34,464 bases of DNA. Source: a virus. The notes below the pieces were generated by a model. That model did no database searches. It saw nothing but the letters and a program-made list of their open reading frames with translations, and was not told the DNA's origin. The translations under genes and the position numbers were made by a program. Location of the stretch: positions 1 through 34,464 of the IMG/VR virus record IMGVR_UViG_3300007735_000653, one strand, 5' to 3'. Numbering within the stretch: position 1 is the stretch's first letter; every line of letters starts with the position of its first letter. This document shows, piece by piece, positions 25,936 to 33,550 of this stretch.

Positions 25936-26450
25936 TGGCACTTACACAACAAACAGTACCTTCAAAATTAAGACATTTACAAAGTTTTGTTAGCAGTGGA
26001 AGTTTTTATCCACCAGCAGGAACGACTGTTGTATATGTTGCAGTTTTAGGAGCCACCAGTGGCGGAACATCACAGAGTGATTTTAGATATTCATCCCCTG
26101 GAGCAAGTGGCAGCACACCTACATATGGAGCATATGTTCAAGTAAATCCACAGGCGCCACATGTTGTAACAATTGGTGCAGGAGGCGCAATCGGTGCAGT
26201 AGGTGGAACAACAAGTTTTGATGGAGCAATTACTGTCAATTCTGGAAACCCTGGTAACAATGGTGGTGGTTGGACCTCTGGTAACGCTGGAAGTGCTGGC
26301 TCAATCACAGCAATAACATCCCTACCTGCTTTAAACCCAGGCAATAACACATTGGTTAGAGTTAATGGTGGCGCCGCTGGTAGCAATATTTCTGGTACGG
26401 CAAATCGTACTGCAGGCATCTCAGGCGTTGTACACATATATGGATACTAA
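25935..26450 (+). CDS. Glycine-rich tail fibre protein
   Basis: 171 residues. After an N-terminal beta domain (FVSSGSFYPPAGTTVVYVAV), the C-terminal half is Gly/Asn/Ser-rich (GAGGAIGAVGGTTSF..., GNPGNNGGGWTSGNAGSAGS), as in phage receptor-binding tips built from polyglycine helices. Start overlaps the previous stop. It probably forms a distal appendage. Confidence 0.7.
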   Translation: MALTQQTVPSKLRHLQSFVSSGSFYPPAGTTVVYVAVLGATSGGTSQSDFRYSSPGASGSTPTYGAYVQVNPQAPHVVTIGAGGAIGAVGGTTSFDGAITVNSGNPGNNGGGWTSGNAGSAGSITAITSLPALNPGNNTLVRVNGGAAGSNISGTANRTAGISGVVHIYGY

Positions 26451-26459
26451 GGAGAAATT

Positions 26460-26762
26460 ATGAAAAAATTTGCAGTTTTAGATTCTAGCAATAAGGTAGT
26501 TAATGTCATTGTTGCTGCTACAAAAGCAATTGCAGAAGAGTTAACATCTTCATCCTGTGTTGAAGTTGCAAACAACAAGATTGCCTCAATTGGATATACT
26601 TGGGATGAAACAGGTTTTATTCCTGAAAAACCATATGAATCTTGGACTTTAAACACTGAGACCTATTTATGGGAAGCCCCAACTTCAAAACCAAATGATA
26701 GCAATATGTATGAATGGAATGAAGAAACTACGTCTTGGAGACAATTAACTCGTCCTGAGTAA
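26460..26762 (+). CDS. Tail fibre-associated protein
   Basis: 100 residues. It starts KKFAVLDSSNKVVNVIVAAT and has a C-terminal YESWTLNTETYLWEAPTSKP...YEWNEETTSW, the W/Y-x-x-W-N-E-E-T-x-x-W signature of a small protein found beside tail fibres in T4-like and cyanophages. GGAG before the ATG. It could be a fibre tip or assembly factor. Confidence 0.65.
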   Translation: MKKFAVLDSSNKVVNVIVAATKAIAEELTSSSCVEVANNKIASIGYTWDETGFIPEKPYESWTLNTETYLWEAPTSKPNDSNMYEWNEETTSWRQLTRPE

Positions 26763-26791
26763 TTTTAAAAATAAAGGGGTGGGTTTAAAAT

Positions 26792-27514
26792 ATGCTTAAA
26801 AAATCTAAAAAAATTGATTTTATAAAAAGTTTAGATATTGGTGATATTTATTTGCCATACCCAACAAAGAAAAAACTCCCAGGCTGGTATAAAGAAACAG
26901 AATCAAATTATAACAAAAAAGATTTTTTAACTAAAGTAAACTCCCTAACAATAAAAAAATGTATACCAATTTTTGATTCTCTTTCCAGTGGTTATATAGT
27001 TACAACATTTTGTGATACTTTTATTAATCAACAAACAATAAATGATCCTATTGATAAAGAAAAAAAATACATAATAAAAACTGAAACTCCAAACGATAAA
27101 AGATCAATAGAGTTCCATGAGGGAGATCAAGCAAAAAATCATCCACTATTTAATAATAAAAAAATACCTAAATTTGTAAATGCTTGGGGAATTAAGACTC
27201 CACCAGGATATTCCTGTTTATTTATTAATCCAATGCACAATCCGAGTAAAATTTTTACTATTTTAGAAGGAATTGTTGATACAGACAGTTATCATGCTCC
27301 AGTTAACTTTCCCTTTGTTTTTAATGATCCAGACTTTATTGGATTAATTCCTGCTGGTACGCCAATTGCACAAATTATTCCTTTTAAAAGAGATTCCTGG
27401 AATATGCAAATAAATAACAAAAGATCGGAATCAGAAAAGACTCATTTAGGTCTTGATAGTTTATTTTTAAATAAATATAAAACTTTATTCTGGTCAAAAA
27501 AAGAATATAATTAA
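26792..27514 (+). CDS. Conserved phage protein (DUF6065-like candidate)
   Basis: 240 residues. A basic start (LKKSKKIDFIKSLDIGDIY) is followed by IKTPPGYSCLFINPMHNP (about 135-152), GIVDTDSYHAPVNFPFVF (about 161-178) and PAGTPIAQIIPFKRDSWNM (about 190-208). These three blocks match a family of uncharacterised phage proteins I associate with DUF6065. A beta-barrel (cupin-like) fold would fit but is not shown. AGGGG upstream supports ATG 26792. Confidence 0.55.
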   Translation: MLKKSKKIDFIKSLDIGDIYLPYPTKKKLPGWYKETESNYNKKDFLTKVNSLTIKKCIPIFDSLSSGYIVTTFCDTFINQQTINDPIDKEKKYIIKTETPNDKRSIEFHEGDQAKNHPLFNNKKIPKFVNAWGIKTPPGYSCLFINPMHNPSKIFTILEGIVDTDSYHAPVNFPFVFNDPDFIGLIPAGTPIAQIIPFKRDSWNMQINNKRSESEKTHLGLDSLFLNKYKTLFWSKKEYN

Positions 27515-27519
27515 ATAAA

Positions 27520-27547
27520 ACACCCCACTAAATTAATAATGGGGTGT
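27520..27547. terminator. Bidirectional terminator
   Basis: ACACCCCA (27520-27527) and TGGGGTGT (27540-27547) form a perfect 8-bp stem between two convergent genes. On the minus strand TTTTATTT follows; on the plus strand ACTATTTATT. Confidence 0.8.
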
Positions 27548-27553
27548 GACTAT

Positions 27554-28099
27554 TTATTGCTTACATGGATACTTGTTGTACCATTCTTGATACCTTTTTC
27601 CATTTATGGAAGTCCAGGCAGACCAGTCTTTTCCACCCCTAGTCATGTGAAGAGCAATTTGTGCGTTGACTACTGGGTTTAACAACTCAGCATTTGAGTC
27701 TAACTCAAACTTCTCTCTACGGTTTGACCCTAATTCTCCAAGCATATTTATTTGAAATACACCGTAAGAACTATCTCCAGTCTTTACGTTACCGTTGAAA
27801 GCAAGTGGACGACCATTAGACTCTGCCTTTGCAATAGCACAAGCAGATCTTAAAGCCTTTCCCTCAAACCCTACATGACGTAACATATCAACTAGTTGCC
27901 CATCAGTTAAATTATGAGCATTTTCATACTTTTCTAATTTTTTCTCTTTAGAAACCAAAAAGGCCACCTTTTGGGTGGCAGACTTAACGGACTCTTTAAT
28001 TAGTAAGTTGTTTTCATTCGTTGCATTTGCAGCCCCTGAAAAAACAGTACCACAAATAACCAACGACAATACCCCTAGCCAAACATTTGCTTCTCTCAT
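27554..28099 (-). CDS. Secreted lysozyme-like endolysin (transglycosylase fold)
   Basis: 181 residues from ATG 28099, preferred over 28123 because GGAGG lies about 9 nt upstream. The N-terminal 26 residues are a signal peptide (hydrophobic VLSLVICGTVF, cleavage near SGAANA). The catalytic domain (about 80-181) has AIAKAESNG with likely acid E93, and GDSSYGVFQINM (108-119), the motif of lytic transglycosylases and goose-type lysozyme. It cuts peptidoglycan. It is the only minus-strand gene in the tail region and has its own promoter and a leader hairpin. A virion-borne or export-driven lysis role is possible. Confidence 0.8.
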   Translation of the reverse strand: MREANVWLGVLSLVICGTVFSGAANATNENNLLIKESVKSATQKVAFLVSKEKKLEKYENAHNLTDGQLVDMLRHVGFEGKALRSACAIAKAESNGRPLAFNGNVKTGDSSYGVFQINMLGELGSNRREKFELDSNAELLNPVVNAQIALHMTRGGKDWSAWTSINGKRYQEWYNKYPCKQ

Positions 28100-28123
28100 T
28101 GTAAAATACCTCCTAGAGAACAA

Positions 28124-28144
28124 ATGCTACCAAGTAGGTAGCAT
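28124..28144 (-). promoter_or_regulatory. Leader hairpin of the endolysin gene
   Basis: ATGCTACC (28124-28131) and GGTAGCAT (28137-28144) form a perfect 8-bp stem with a 5-nt loop in the 5' leader, about 25 nt before the start codon. Confidence 0.55.
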
Positions 28145-28150
28145 ATATTA

Positions 28151-28180
28151 ATTATAACATGAATTTGCCAATAGAGTCAA
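28151..28180 (-). promoter_or_regulatory. Sigma70-type promoter for endolysin
   Basis: Minus strand: TTGACT (28175-28180), 18-nt spacer, TATAAT (28151-28156). Confidence 0.65.
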
Positions 28181-28227
28181 GTTTGAGTAATAAAATATAA
28201 AAATATTTTAAATATCATGTTAGTTGA

Positions 28228-28236
28228 TGGTATAAT
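28228..28236 (+). promoter_or_regulatory. Extended -10 promoter (tail region)
   Basis: TGGTATAAT, nine bases before ATG 28246. Confidence 0.6.
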
Positions 28237-28245
28237 GATATAACT

Positions 28246-28692
28246 ATGGCCTTATATAGAAATACCGATGAATCTGCAATGTCGCCTCAGCCAACGGCTC
28301 CAGCAACATATAATCTTGGAAATATACCACCACTTGTAAACTGGACGGTAGTTATAGGGGATAGCGCTTCTTTTAGAATTTATGTAGAAGATGATCTTGG
28401 AAATGAACTAGATTATACAAATGATGAAAGCGGAGATATAACTGGTTGGGATATAAAAGCAGATTTTAGAAGGTATTCAGACAACGTTGGAACTGACTTA
28501 GTATTTAGTGTAACTCCATACGCAACAGAGTTTGATGATCCAGGAGAATTTACAGTAACCATATCGCCAGAACAATCTAAGCAACTAAAAACTGGTGACG
28601 TATTTGATGTTCAGTTATCTGATGCTACCCGTGTTTGGACGGTATGTCAAGGTGAAATGATCATGATAGGCGAAGTTACAGATCAGAGTTAA
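28246..28692 (+). CDS. Tail/baseplate accessory protein (paralogue 3)
   Basis: 148 residues. PPLVNWTVVIGDSASFRIYV (28-47) closely parallels NIQWTVVRGDTATLLVEF in 22493-22891. ITGWDIKADFRRY, then LKTGDVFDVQLSDATRVWTV (about 112-131) and a final MIGEVTDQS complete the same beta-sandwich pattern. It overlaps no neighbour but is read from its own extended -10. The N-terminal extension (MALYRNTDESAMSPQP) is not in the other copies. Confidence 0.65.
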   Translation: MALYRNTDESAMSPQPTAPATYNLGNIPPLVNWTVVIGDSASFRIYVEDDLGNELDYTNDESGDITGWDIKADFRRYSDNVGTDLVFSVTPYATEFDDPGEFTVTISPEQSKQLKTGDVFDVQLSDATRVWTVCQGEMIMIGEVTDQS

Positions 28693-28695
28693 TAA

Positions 28696-29037
28696 ATGGC
28701 TACCACAAGAATTAGCAATATATCAAACCCAGTTTTTATTCAAGACATAAAACCAACAAAAACCCTTTCTAATATAAAACCTTTCAACTCAACAGCATCT
28801 AATGTTGCTTTAGGTACAGTTCTTGCTATTGCTACATTAACTAATACCGTCGCAGTTTCTGACTTAAAACCAATACCGTCAAATTTTCAAAAAGTAGATT
28901 ATGCAAAAGTTATTACACCTACATCGGTTTTACCATTTAGACTTACCCTGAGCAATATTGGAATTGAAGGATATGATCCAGCAAATCCACCTGGAATCGG
29001 TATTCAGATAATTGGTTTTTCTAACTATATTCTTTAA
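28696..29037 (+). CDS. Small tail-region protein
   Basis: 113 residues. Starts MATTRISNISNPVFIQDIKP..., rich in Ser, Asn, Pro and Ile, and ends IGIQIIGFSNYIL. It follows paralogue 3 as the shorter 22891-22980 gene follows paralogue 1, and shares the 'S-N-P' start. No domain recognised. Confidence 0.6.
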   Translation: MATTRISNISNPVFIQDIKPTKTLSNIKPFNSTASNVALGTVLAIATLTNTVAVSDLKPIPSNFQKVDYAKVITPTSVLPFRLTLSNIGIEGYDPANPPGIGIQIIGFSNYIL

Positions 29038-29042
29038 CATAA

Positions 29043-29051
29043 TGATATAAT
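29043..29051 (+). promoter_or_regulatory. Extended -10 promoter, leaderless
   Basis: TGATATAAT, six bases before ATG 29058. Confidence 0.6.
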
Positions 29052-29057
29052 AACCCT

Positions 29058-29504
29058 ATGGCAAAGATATCAACCACCAACGTAAAGGCTTTGTTTCAAA
29101 CAGGCGATAGACCAACTCAGGAAAACTATGTAGATTTAATTGATAGTACTTCTGCTAGGTCTACCGATCTTGGATCAGATGGCAATAATGAGTTAACAAT
29201 TAATGGAATTGAAAACTCAACAGTGTTTGATAGTTTTACCGCAAGTGAATGGCGATCAATGAAATATATGATCTCACTCAAACATGTAGCAGGTGGTGCT
29301 AACAAGTACGCCGTTACAGAATTAACGATATTGAATGACGGATCAGATGTATCTGTTAGTCAATATGGCACTATTGAAAATGATGGGAATATTGGCACCA
29401 TCTCTGTTTCAAAGGCTGGAGATACAGTTTCATTAACTGTAGTTCCTGTGGGGGGAAGTACACCTATAACTCTACGCTATATGCGTATGGGATTAAAGGC
29501 CTAA
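29058..29504 (+). CDS. Tail protein sharing a C-terminal domain with the large fibre
   Basis: 148 residues. VKALFQTGDRPTQENYVDLI (9-28) is the short connector motif T-G-D-x-P-T-x-x-x-Y-x-D-L-I of phage tail proteins. The C-terminal 95 residues (STVFDSFTASEWRSMKYMIS... to the end) align with the last 90 of 29520-31646 ([20 protein letters not shown]...), with matching D-S-x-S/T-A, K-Y-x-x-x-x-K and a late V-L-x-V pattern. Virion appendage part. The gene precedes the large fibre by 15 bases. Confidence 0.7.
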   Translation: MAKISTTNVKALFQTGDRPTQENYVDLIDSTSARSTDLGSDGNNELTINGIENSTVFDSFTASEWRSMKYMISLKHVAGGANKYAVTELTILNDGSDVSVSQYGTIENDGNIGTISVSKAGDTVSLTVVPVGGSTPITLRYMRMGLKA

Positions 29505-29519
29505 CCAAGGAGATAAAAG

Positions 29520-31646
29520 ATGGCAACCGTAACAAAAGATTTTAGAGTAAAATCGGGACTGATAGTTGAGGGATCAACTGCAACCGTTAATGGAAAGAAC
29601 ATAATCACAGCAGGCACAATTGATGCTAAAGGTGATTTACTAGTAGGTAGCGCAGATGATGCAGTAGCACGTCTTGCTGTTGGAACAAATGGATATGTAC
29701 TTACAGCAAACTCAGGAGCAACAAATGGACTTGAGTGGGCAGCACCAGCAGCAGTTGGTGTATTTGATACACAAATCACTTTTGAAGGTGCAACAGCAGA
29801 TGCTTATGAAACAACTCTTACAGTAGTAGATCCAACAGCAGATCGTACAATTACACTTCCTAACGTAACAGGTACTGTAGTTACATCTGGTGATACTGGA
29901 ACAGTTACAGCAACAATGCTTGCTTCAGATTCAGTAACTACCGCAAAAATTACAAACGCTAACGTAACAGCAGCAAAACTTGCTTCAGACTCTGTAGAGA
30001 CAGCAAAGATTGTTGATGCTAACGTAACAGCAGCAAAGTTGGCTACAGACTCAGTTACTACAGCAAAAATTGTTGACTCAAATGTAACAGCAGCAAAGTT
30101 GGCTTCAGATTCAGTAACAACTGCAAAGATTGTAGATGCAAACGTTACAGATGCAAAACTTGCTTCAAACTCAGTTACAAATGCTAAGATTGCAGATTCA
30201 GCAGTAGATACAGCAGAGATTGCAAATAGCGCAGTAACAACAGCAAAAATTTCAGACCTAAACGTAACTACTGGCAAACTTGCAGATAGTGCAGTAACAA
30301 CAGCAAAGATTGCAGATGCTAACGTAACAGAAGGAAAACTTGCTTCAGATTCTGTAACAACAGCAAAGGTTGCAGATTCTGCAATAACTTCAGCAAAGAT
30401 TGCTAACGATACAATTGTAAACGCAGACATTAACTCTGCAGCAGCAATTGATCAATCAAAGATTTCAGGATTGACAACAGACCTTGCAGCCAAACTAGCA
30501 CTTACTGGCGGAACAATGTCTGGTGCAATTGCAATGGGCACAAACAAGATCACAGGTCTTGGAGATCCAACATCTGCACAAGATGCAGCAACAAAGGCTT
30601 ATGTGGATTCAACAACACAGGGTATTGACTGGAAAGCATCAGTACGTGCAGCAACAACTGCTAACGTAACAATTGCTTCCGCTCTTGAAAACGGAGATAC
30701 TCTTGACGGAATAACTCTTGCAACTGGAGATCGTGTTCTTGTTAAGAATCAAACAACTGGTTCACAAAACGGTATCTATGTAGTTCAAGCATCTGGAGCA
30801 GCAGTTCGTTCAACTGATTGTGATACAGCAGCAGAACTTACTTCAAACTTTGCGGTATTCGTAGAAGAAGGAACTGCAAACGCTGATCAAGGTTATGTAT
30901 TAACTAATGATGGCGCAATTACAGTTGGAACTACAGCACTTACATTTACTCAGTTTACTGGTTTGGGACAAATCATTGCTGGTACAGGATTAGACAAGAC
31001 TGGAAACACTCTTGATATTGATTCAACTGTAGTTACATTAGATGGAACACAGACTCTTACAAATAAGACTCTTACTTCACCAACATTAACAAGTCCTGCA
31101 CTTGGAACTCCAGCATCTGGAACGCTTACAAATGCAACTGGACTACCTATCTCAACTGGTGTATCTGGTCTTGGTGCAAACGTAGCAACATTCCTTGCTA
31201 CACCATCTTCTGCAAACCTTGCATCAGCATTAACTGATGAATCAGGATCTTCAACAGTAGCATTTACTAACAGTCCAACTTTTGTTACACCAACTCTTGG
31301 TGCAGCGAATGCAACAAGTATTGCTCTTCCAGATGCTCTTGTTGGCTCTGCTCTTGCTACCGCTTCAACTTCAGCAACAACAATTGATTCATGGTCAGCA
31401 ACAACATATTCAAGTGCTAAATATATCGTACAGATGAAAAAGGGTACTGATGTTGAAGTAATTGAATTACTTGTTACAGTTGATGGATCAAATAATGTTT
31501 ACTTAACAGAATATGCAGATGTAATCAGCAATGCTGAACTAGGAACAACTAACGCTGTTTACAGTGGTGGAAACGTTCTTCTTCAGGTAACTGGTGCAGC
31601 AGCAGATACTGATGTTAAAGTACACAAGATTTATATTGAAGCATAA
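29520..31646 (+). CDS. Large tail fibre protein with tandem repeats
   Basis: 708 residues, GGAG upstream. In order: N-terminal [17 protein letters not shown], a [20 protein letters not shown] block (about 88-107) shared with 32165-33400, about 170 residues of V-T-x-A-K-I/L repeats (134-305), then [21 protein letters not shown], and the T-Q-T-L-T-N-K-T-L segments. The 90-residue C-terminal domain is homologous to 29058-29504. These are hallmarks of long trimeric fibres. It probably carries host recognition. Confidence 0.85.
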   Translation: MATVTKDFRVKSGLIVEGSTATVNGKNIITAGTIDAKGDLLVGSADDAVARLAVGTNGYVLTANSGATNGLEWAAPAAVGVFDTQITFEGATADAYETTLTVVDPTADRTITLPNVTGTVVTSGDTGTVTATMLASDSVTTAKITNANVTAAKLASDSVETAKIVDANVTAAKLATDSVTTAKIVDSNVTAAKLASDSVTTAKIVDANVTDAKLASNSVTNAKIADSAVDTAEIANSAVTTAKISDLNVTTGKLADSAVTTAKIADANVTEGKLASDSVTTAKVADSAITSAKIANDTIVNADINSAAAIDQSKISGLTTDLAAKLALTGGTMSGAIAMGTNKITGLGDPTSAQDAATKAYVDSTTQGIDWKASVRAATTANVTIASALENGDTLDGITLATGDRVLVKNQTTGSQNGIYVVQASGAAVRSTDCDTAAELTSNFAVFVEEGTANADQGYVLTNDGAITVGTTALTFTQFTGLGQIIAGTGLDKTGNTLDIDSTVVTLDGTQTLTNKTLTSPTLTSPALGTPASGTLTNATGLPISTGVSGLGANVATFLATPSSANLASALTDESGSSTVAFTNSPTFVTPTLGAANATSIALPDALVGSALATASTSATTIDSWSATTYSSAKYIVQMKKGTDVEVIELLVTVDGSNNVYLTEYADVISNAELGTTNAVYSGGNVLLQVTGAAADTDVKVHKIYIEA
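29919..30430 (+). repeat. Coding tandem repeats in the fibre gene
   Basis: Roughly 14-residue units of the form S-V-T-T-A-K-I[13 protein letters not shown] repeat about a dozen times (residues 134-305), giving 42-bp DNA repeats. This could allow length variation by recombination. The antisense frames over it are artefacts. Confidence 0.75.
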
Positions 31647-31664
31647 TTAGAATAGGAGTCAACT

Positions 31665-32126
31665 GTGACCTCATCCGCAACAGTCAATAAAGACTTTAAG
31701 GTAAAACACGGGTTAAATGTAGCCCTTACTGGTACCTTTGGAGGAACTGTCACAGTTGCTACCCCTACTGAAAATACACATGCAACAACAAAACTTTATG
31801 TAGATACTGCAGTTGGTTCACCAACTATTGGAACGACACAACCAGCAACTCCAGCAAATGGAAATTTATGGTTTGATACAGTAACAGAACGTATTCACAT
31901 ATACTATAATAGTGAGTGGATTGCAATTGCTACTCTTAAAGATTCTGAAATATTACCTGATCATATTCACGATACTGCAATTGATGGAACTGGATTAGTT
32001 GTAAGTAGATTTATTGATGCTGGATTTTACTATGATCCTGGGGTTCTTGTAAGTGCTGGACTTTATAACACTACAGAATTTGAAGCAACGTACGACGGCG
32101 GGACAGCAATAGATAATTTTAACTAA
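31665..32126 (+). CDS. Tail protein sharing its N-terminus with the large fibre
   Basis: 153 residues with GTG start (31665) after AGGAG. The N-terminus VNKDFKVKHGLNVALTGTFG resembles [17 protein letters not shown] of the large fibre, so the two may bind the same baseplate site. TENTHATTKLYVDTAVG and GNLWFDTVTERIHIYYNSEW follow, a common tail-fibre module. Probably part of the distal appendage. Confidence 0.65.
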   Translation: MTSSATVNKDFKVKHGLNVALTGTFGGTVTVATPTENTHATTKLYVDTAVGSPTIGTTQPATPANGNLWFDTVTERIHIYYNSEWIAIATLKDSEILPDHIHDTAIDGTGLVVSRFIDAGFYYDPGVLVSAGLYNTTEFEATYDGGTAIDNFN

Positions 32127-32131
32127 TTATC

Positions 32132-32140
32132 TGTTATAAT
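32132..32140 (+). promoter_or_regulatory. Extended -10 promoter (tail region)
   Basis: TGTTATAAT, followed by AAGGAG and ATG 32165. Confidence 0.55.
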
Positions 32141-32164
32141 ATAACTAAGTATAAGGAGTCATAA

Positions 32165-33400
32165 ATGGCAACCAGAATGCAACAGCGTAGAGGAACTGCA
32201 GCGCAGTGGATCTCTACAAATGGTGGAGCAGGACCAGTATTAAATGCTGGTGAAATGGGATGGGAATCAGACACAAATAAATTTAAAATTGGTGACGGTG
32301 TAAATAACTGGACAAGCCTAGACTACTTTTCTGATGTTAACTCTACAGTTAACCCTGCTTTTGGCTCAAGCATTACTTTTGAAGGCGCTACCTCAGATTC
32401 TTACGAGACTACTCTTCAAGTAACAGATCCAACTGCTGACCGAACAATTACATTACCAGATTCTACTGGAACTGTAGCACTTACAAGTGATATTACAGTA
32501 ACAGCATCATCAACAAATACATTTTCAAACAAATCAATTTCCCTTGGTTCAAACACAGTATCAGGAACACTTGCACAGTTTAATACTGCTGTAACAGATG
32601 CTGATTTTGCTACCCTTGCAGGTACAGAAACACTTACAAATAAAACTTTAACAAGCCCAACCCTAACTACACCAAACATTGGAGTAGCATCTGGTACATC
32701 ACTAACACTTACTGGTGACTTAACGGTTCAGGGAACTACTACAACCATTGATTCAACCACAATTGCTGTTAAGAATGCTTTTGTTTTTGAAGGTGCAACA
32801 AACGATTCTTTTGAAACAACACTTACAGTAACTGATCCTACAGCAGATCGCACACTAACCCTGCCAGATGCAACAGATACATTAGTAGGACGTGCAACTA
32901 CAGATACACTTTCAAATAAATCCATCTCACTTGGCTCAAATACAGTTACTTCAACTCTTGCTCAATTAAATACAGCAGTTACAGATGCAGATTTAGCGTC
33001 ACTTGCAGGTTCAGAAACACTAACAAATAAGACAATTGCTTTAGATTCAAACACAGTTTCAGGAACTTTAACCCAATTTAATACAGCAGTTACAGATGCT
33101 GACTTTGCATCTTTAGCGGGTAGCGAAACACTTACAAACAAAACATTATCAAGTGCAGTAGCAACAACAGCACTTACCCTTAATGCTACAGCAGAACTTA
33201 GATTAGCAGATACAGACTCAAGCCACTATGTTGGTTTTAAGGCTCCAGCAACAGTTACTTCAAATAAAATTTGGACACTTCCTTCAGCAGATGGAACTAC
33301 TAACCAAGTTTTGAAAACAGATGGATCTGGAACACTATCTTGGGCAACTGCAGGTGGTGGCGGAGCAGCATTTAGCGAACTTATGCTAATTGGTGCATAG
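32165..33400 (+). CDS. Tail fibre protein
   Basis: 411 residues. The N-terminus MATRMQQRRGTAAQWISTNG... with AGEMGWESDTNKFKIGDGVNNWTSL (27-51) is the classic phage fibre N-terminal domain (cyanophage and hyaluronidase-like fibres). Two copies of FEGATxDSYETTL...DPTADRTxTLP follow, plus several ETLTNKT and LGSNTVxxTLAQ segments. It shares the FEGAT module with 29520-31646. AAGGAG lies upstream. The last words, LKTDGSGTLSWATAGGGGAA, end like other fibres. Confidence 0.82.
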   Translation: MATRMQQRRGTAAQWISTNGGAGPVLNAGEMGWESDTNKFKIGDGVNNWTSLDYFSDVNSTVNPAFGSSITFEGATSDSYETTLQVTDPTADRTITLPDSTGTVALTSDITVTASSTNTFSNKSISLGSNTVSGTLAQFNTAVTDADFATLAGTETLTNKTLTSPTLTTPNIGVASGTSLTLTGDLTVQGTTTTIDSTTIAVKNAFVFEGATNDSFETTLTVTDPTADRTLTLPDATDTLVGRATTDTLSNKSISLGSNTVTSTLAQLNTAVTDADLASLAGSETLTNKTIALDSNTVSGTLTQFNTAVTDADFASLAGSETLTNKTLSSAVATTALTLNATAELRLADTDSSHYVGFKAPATVTSNKIWTLPSADGTTNQVLKTDGSGTLSWATAGGGGAAFSELMLIGA

Positions 33401-33442
33401 CACTTAACAAAAAACAAAGCACTAACTCTAAAGTAAAGATTT

Positions 33443-33473
33443 ACACGTCTTAACCAGGCGTGTTTTTCTTTTT
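33443..33473 (+). terminator. Intrinsic terminator after the tail genes
   Basis: ACACG (33443-33447) and CGTGT (33459-33463) stem, then TTTTCTTTTT. Ends the fibre operon before nrdJ. Confidence 0.65.
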
Positions 33474-33550
33474 AAACTTATGATATACTTAACACTACTT
33501 TATAATTCTTAAAGTACTTATCATATTTTTATTAGAAAGTTGGAAATTTT

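Noticed and set aside
26138-26437. Antisense frame rich in Pro and Ala across the glycine-rich fibre
   Set aside because: Complement of Gly codons. No start signal, inside a well-supported sense gene.
29804-30430. 208-codon antisense frame inside the large fibre gene
   Set aside because: An artefact of the tandem coding repeats on the other strand. The sense frame has a start, ribosome site and fibre homology.
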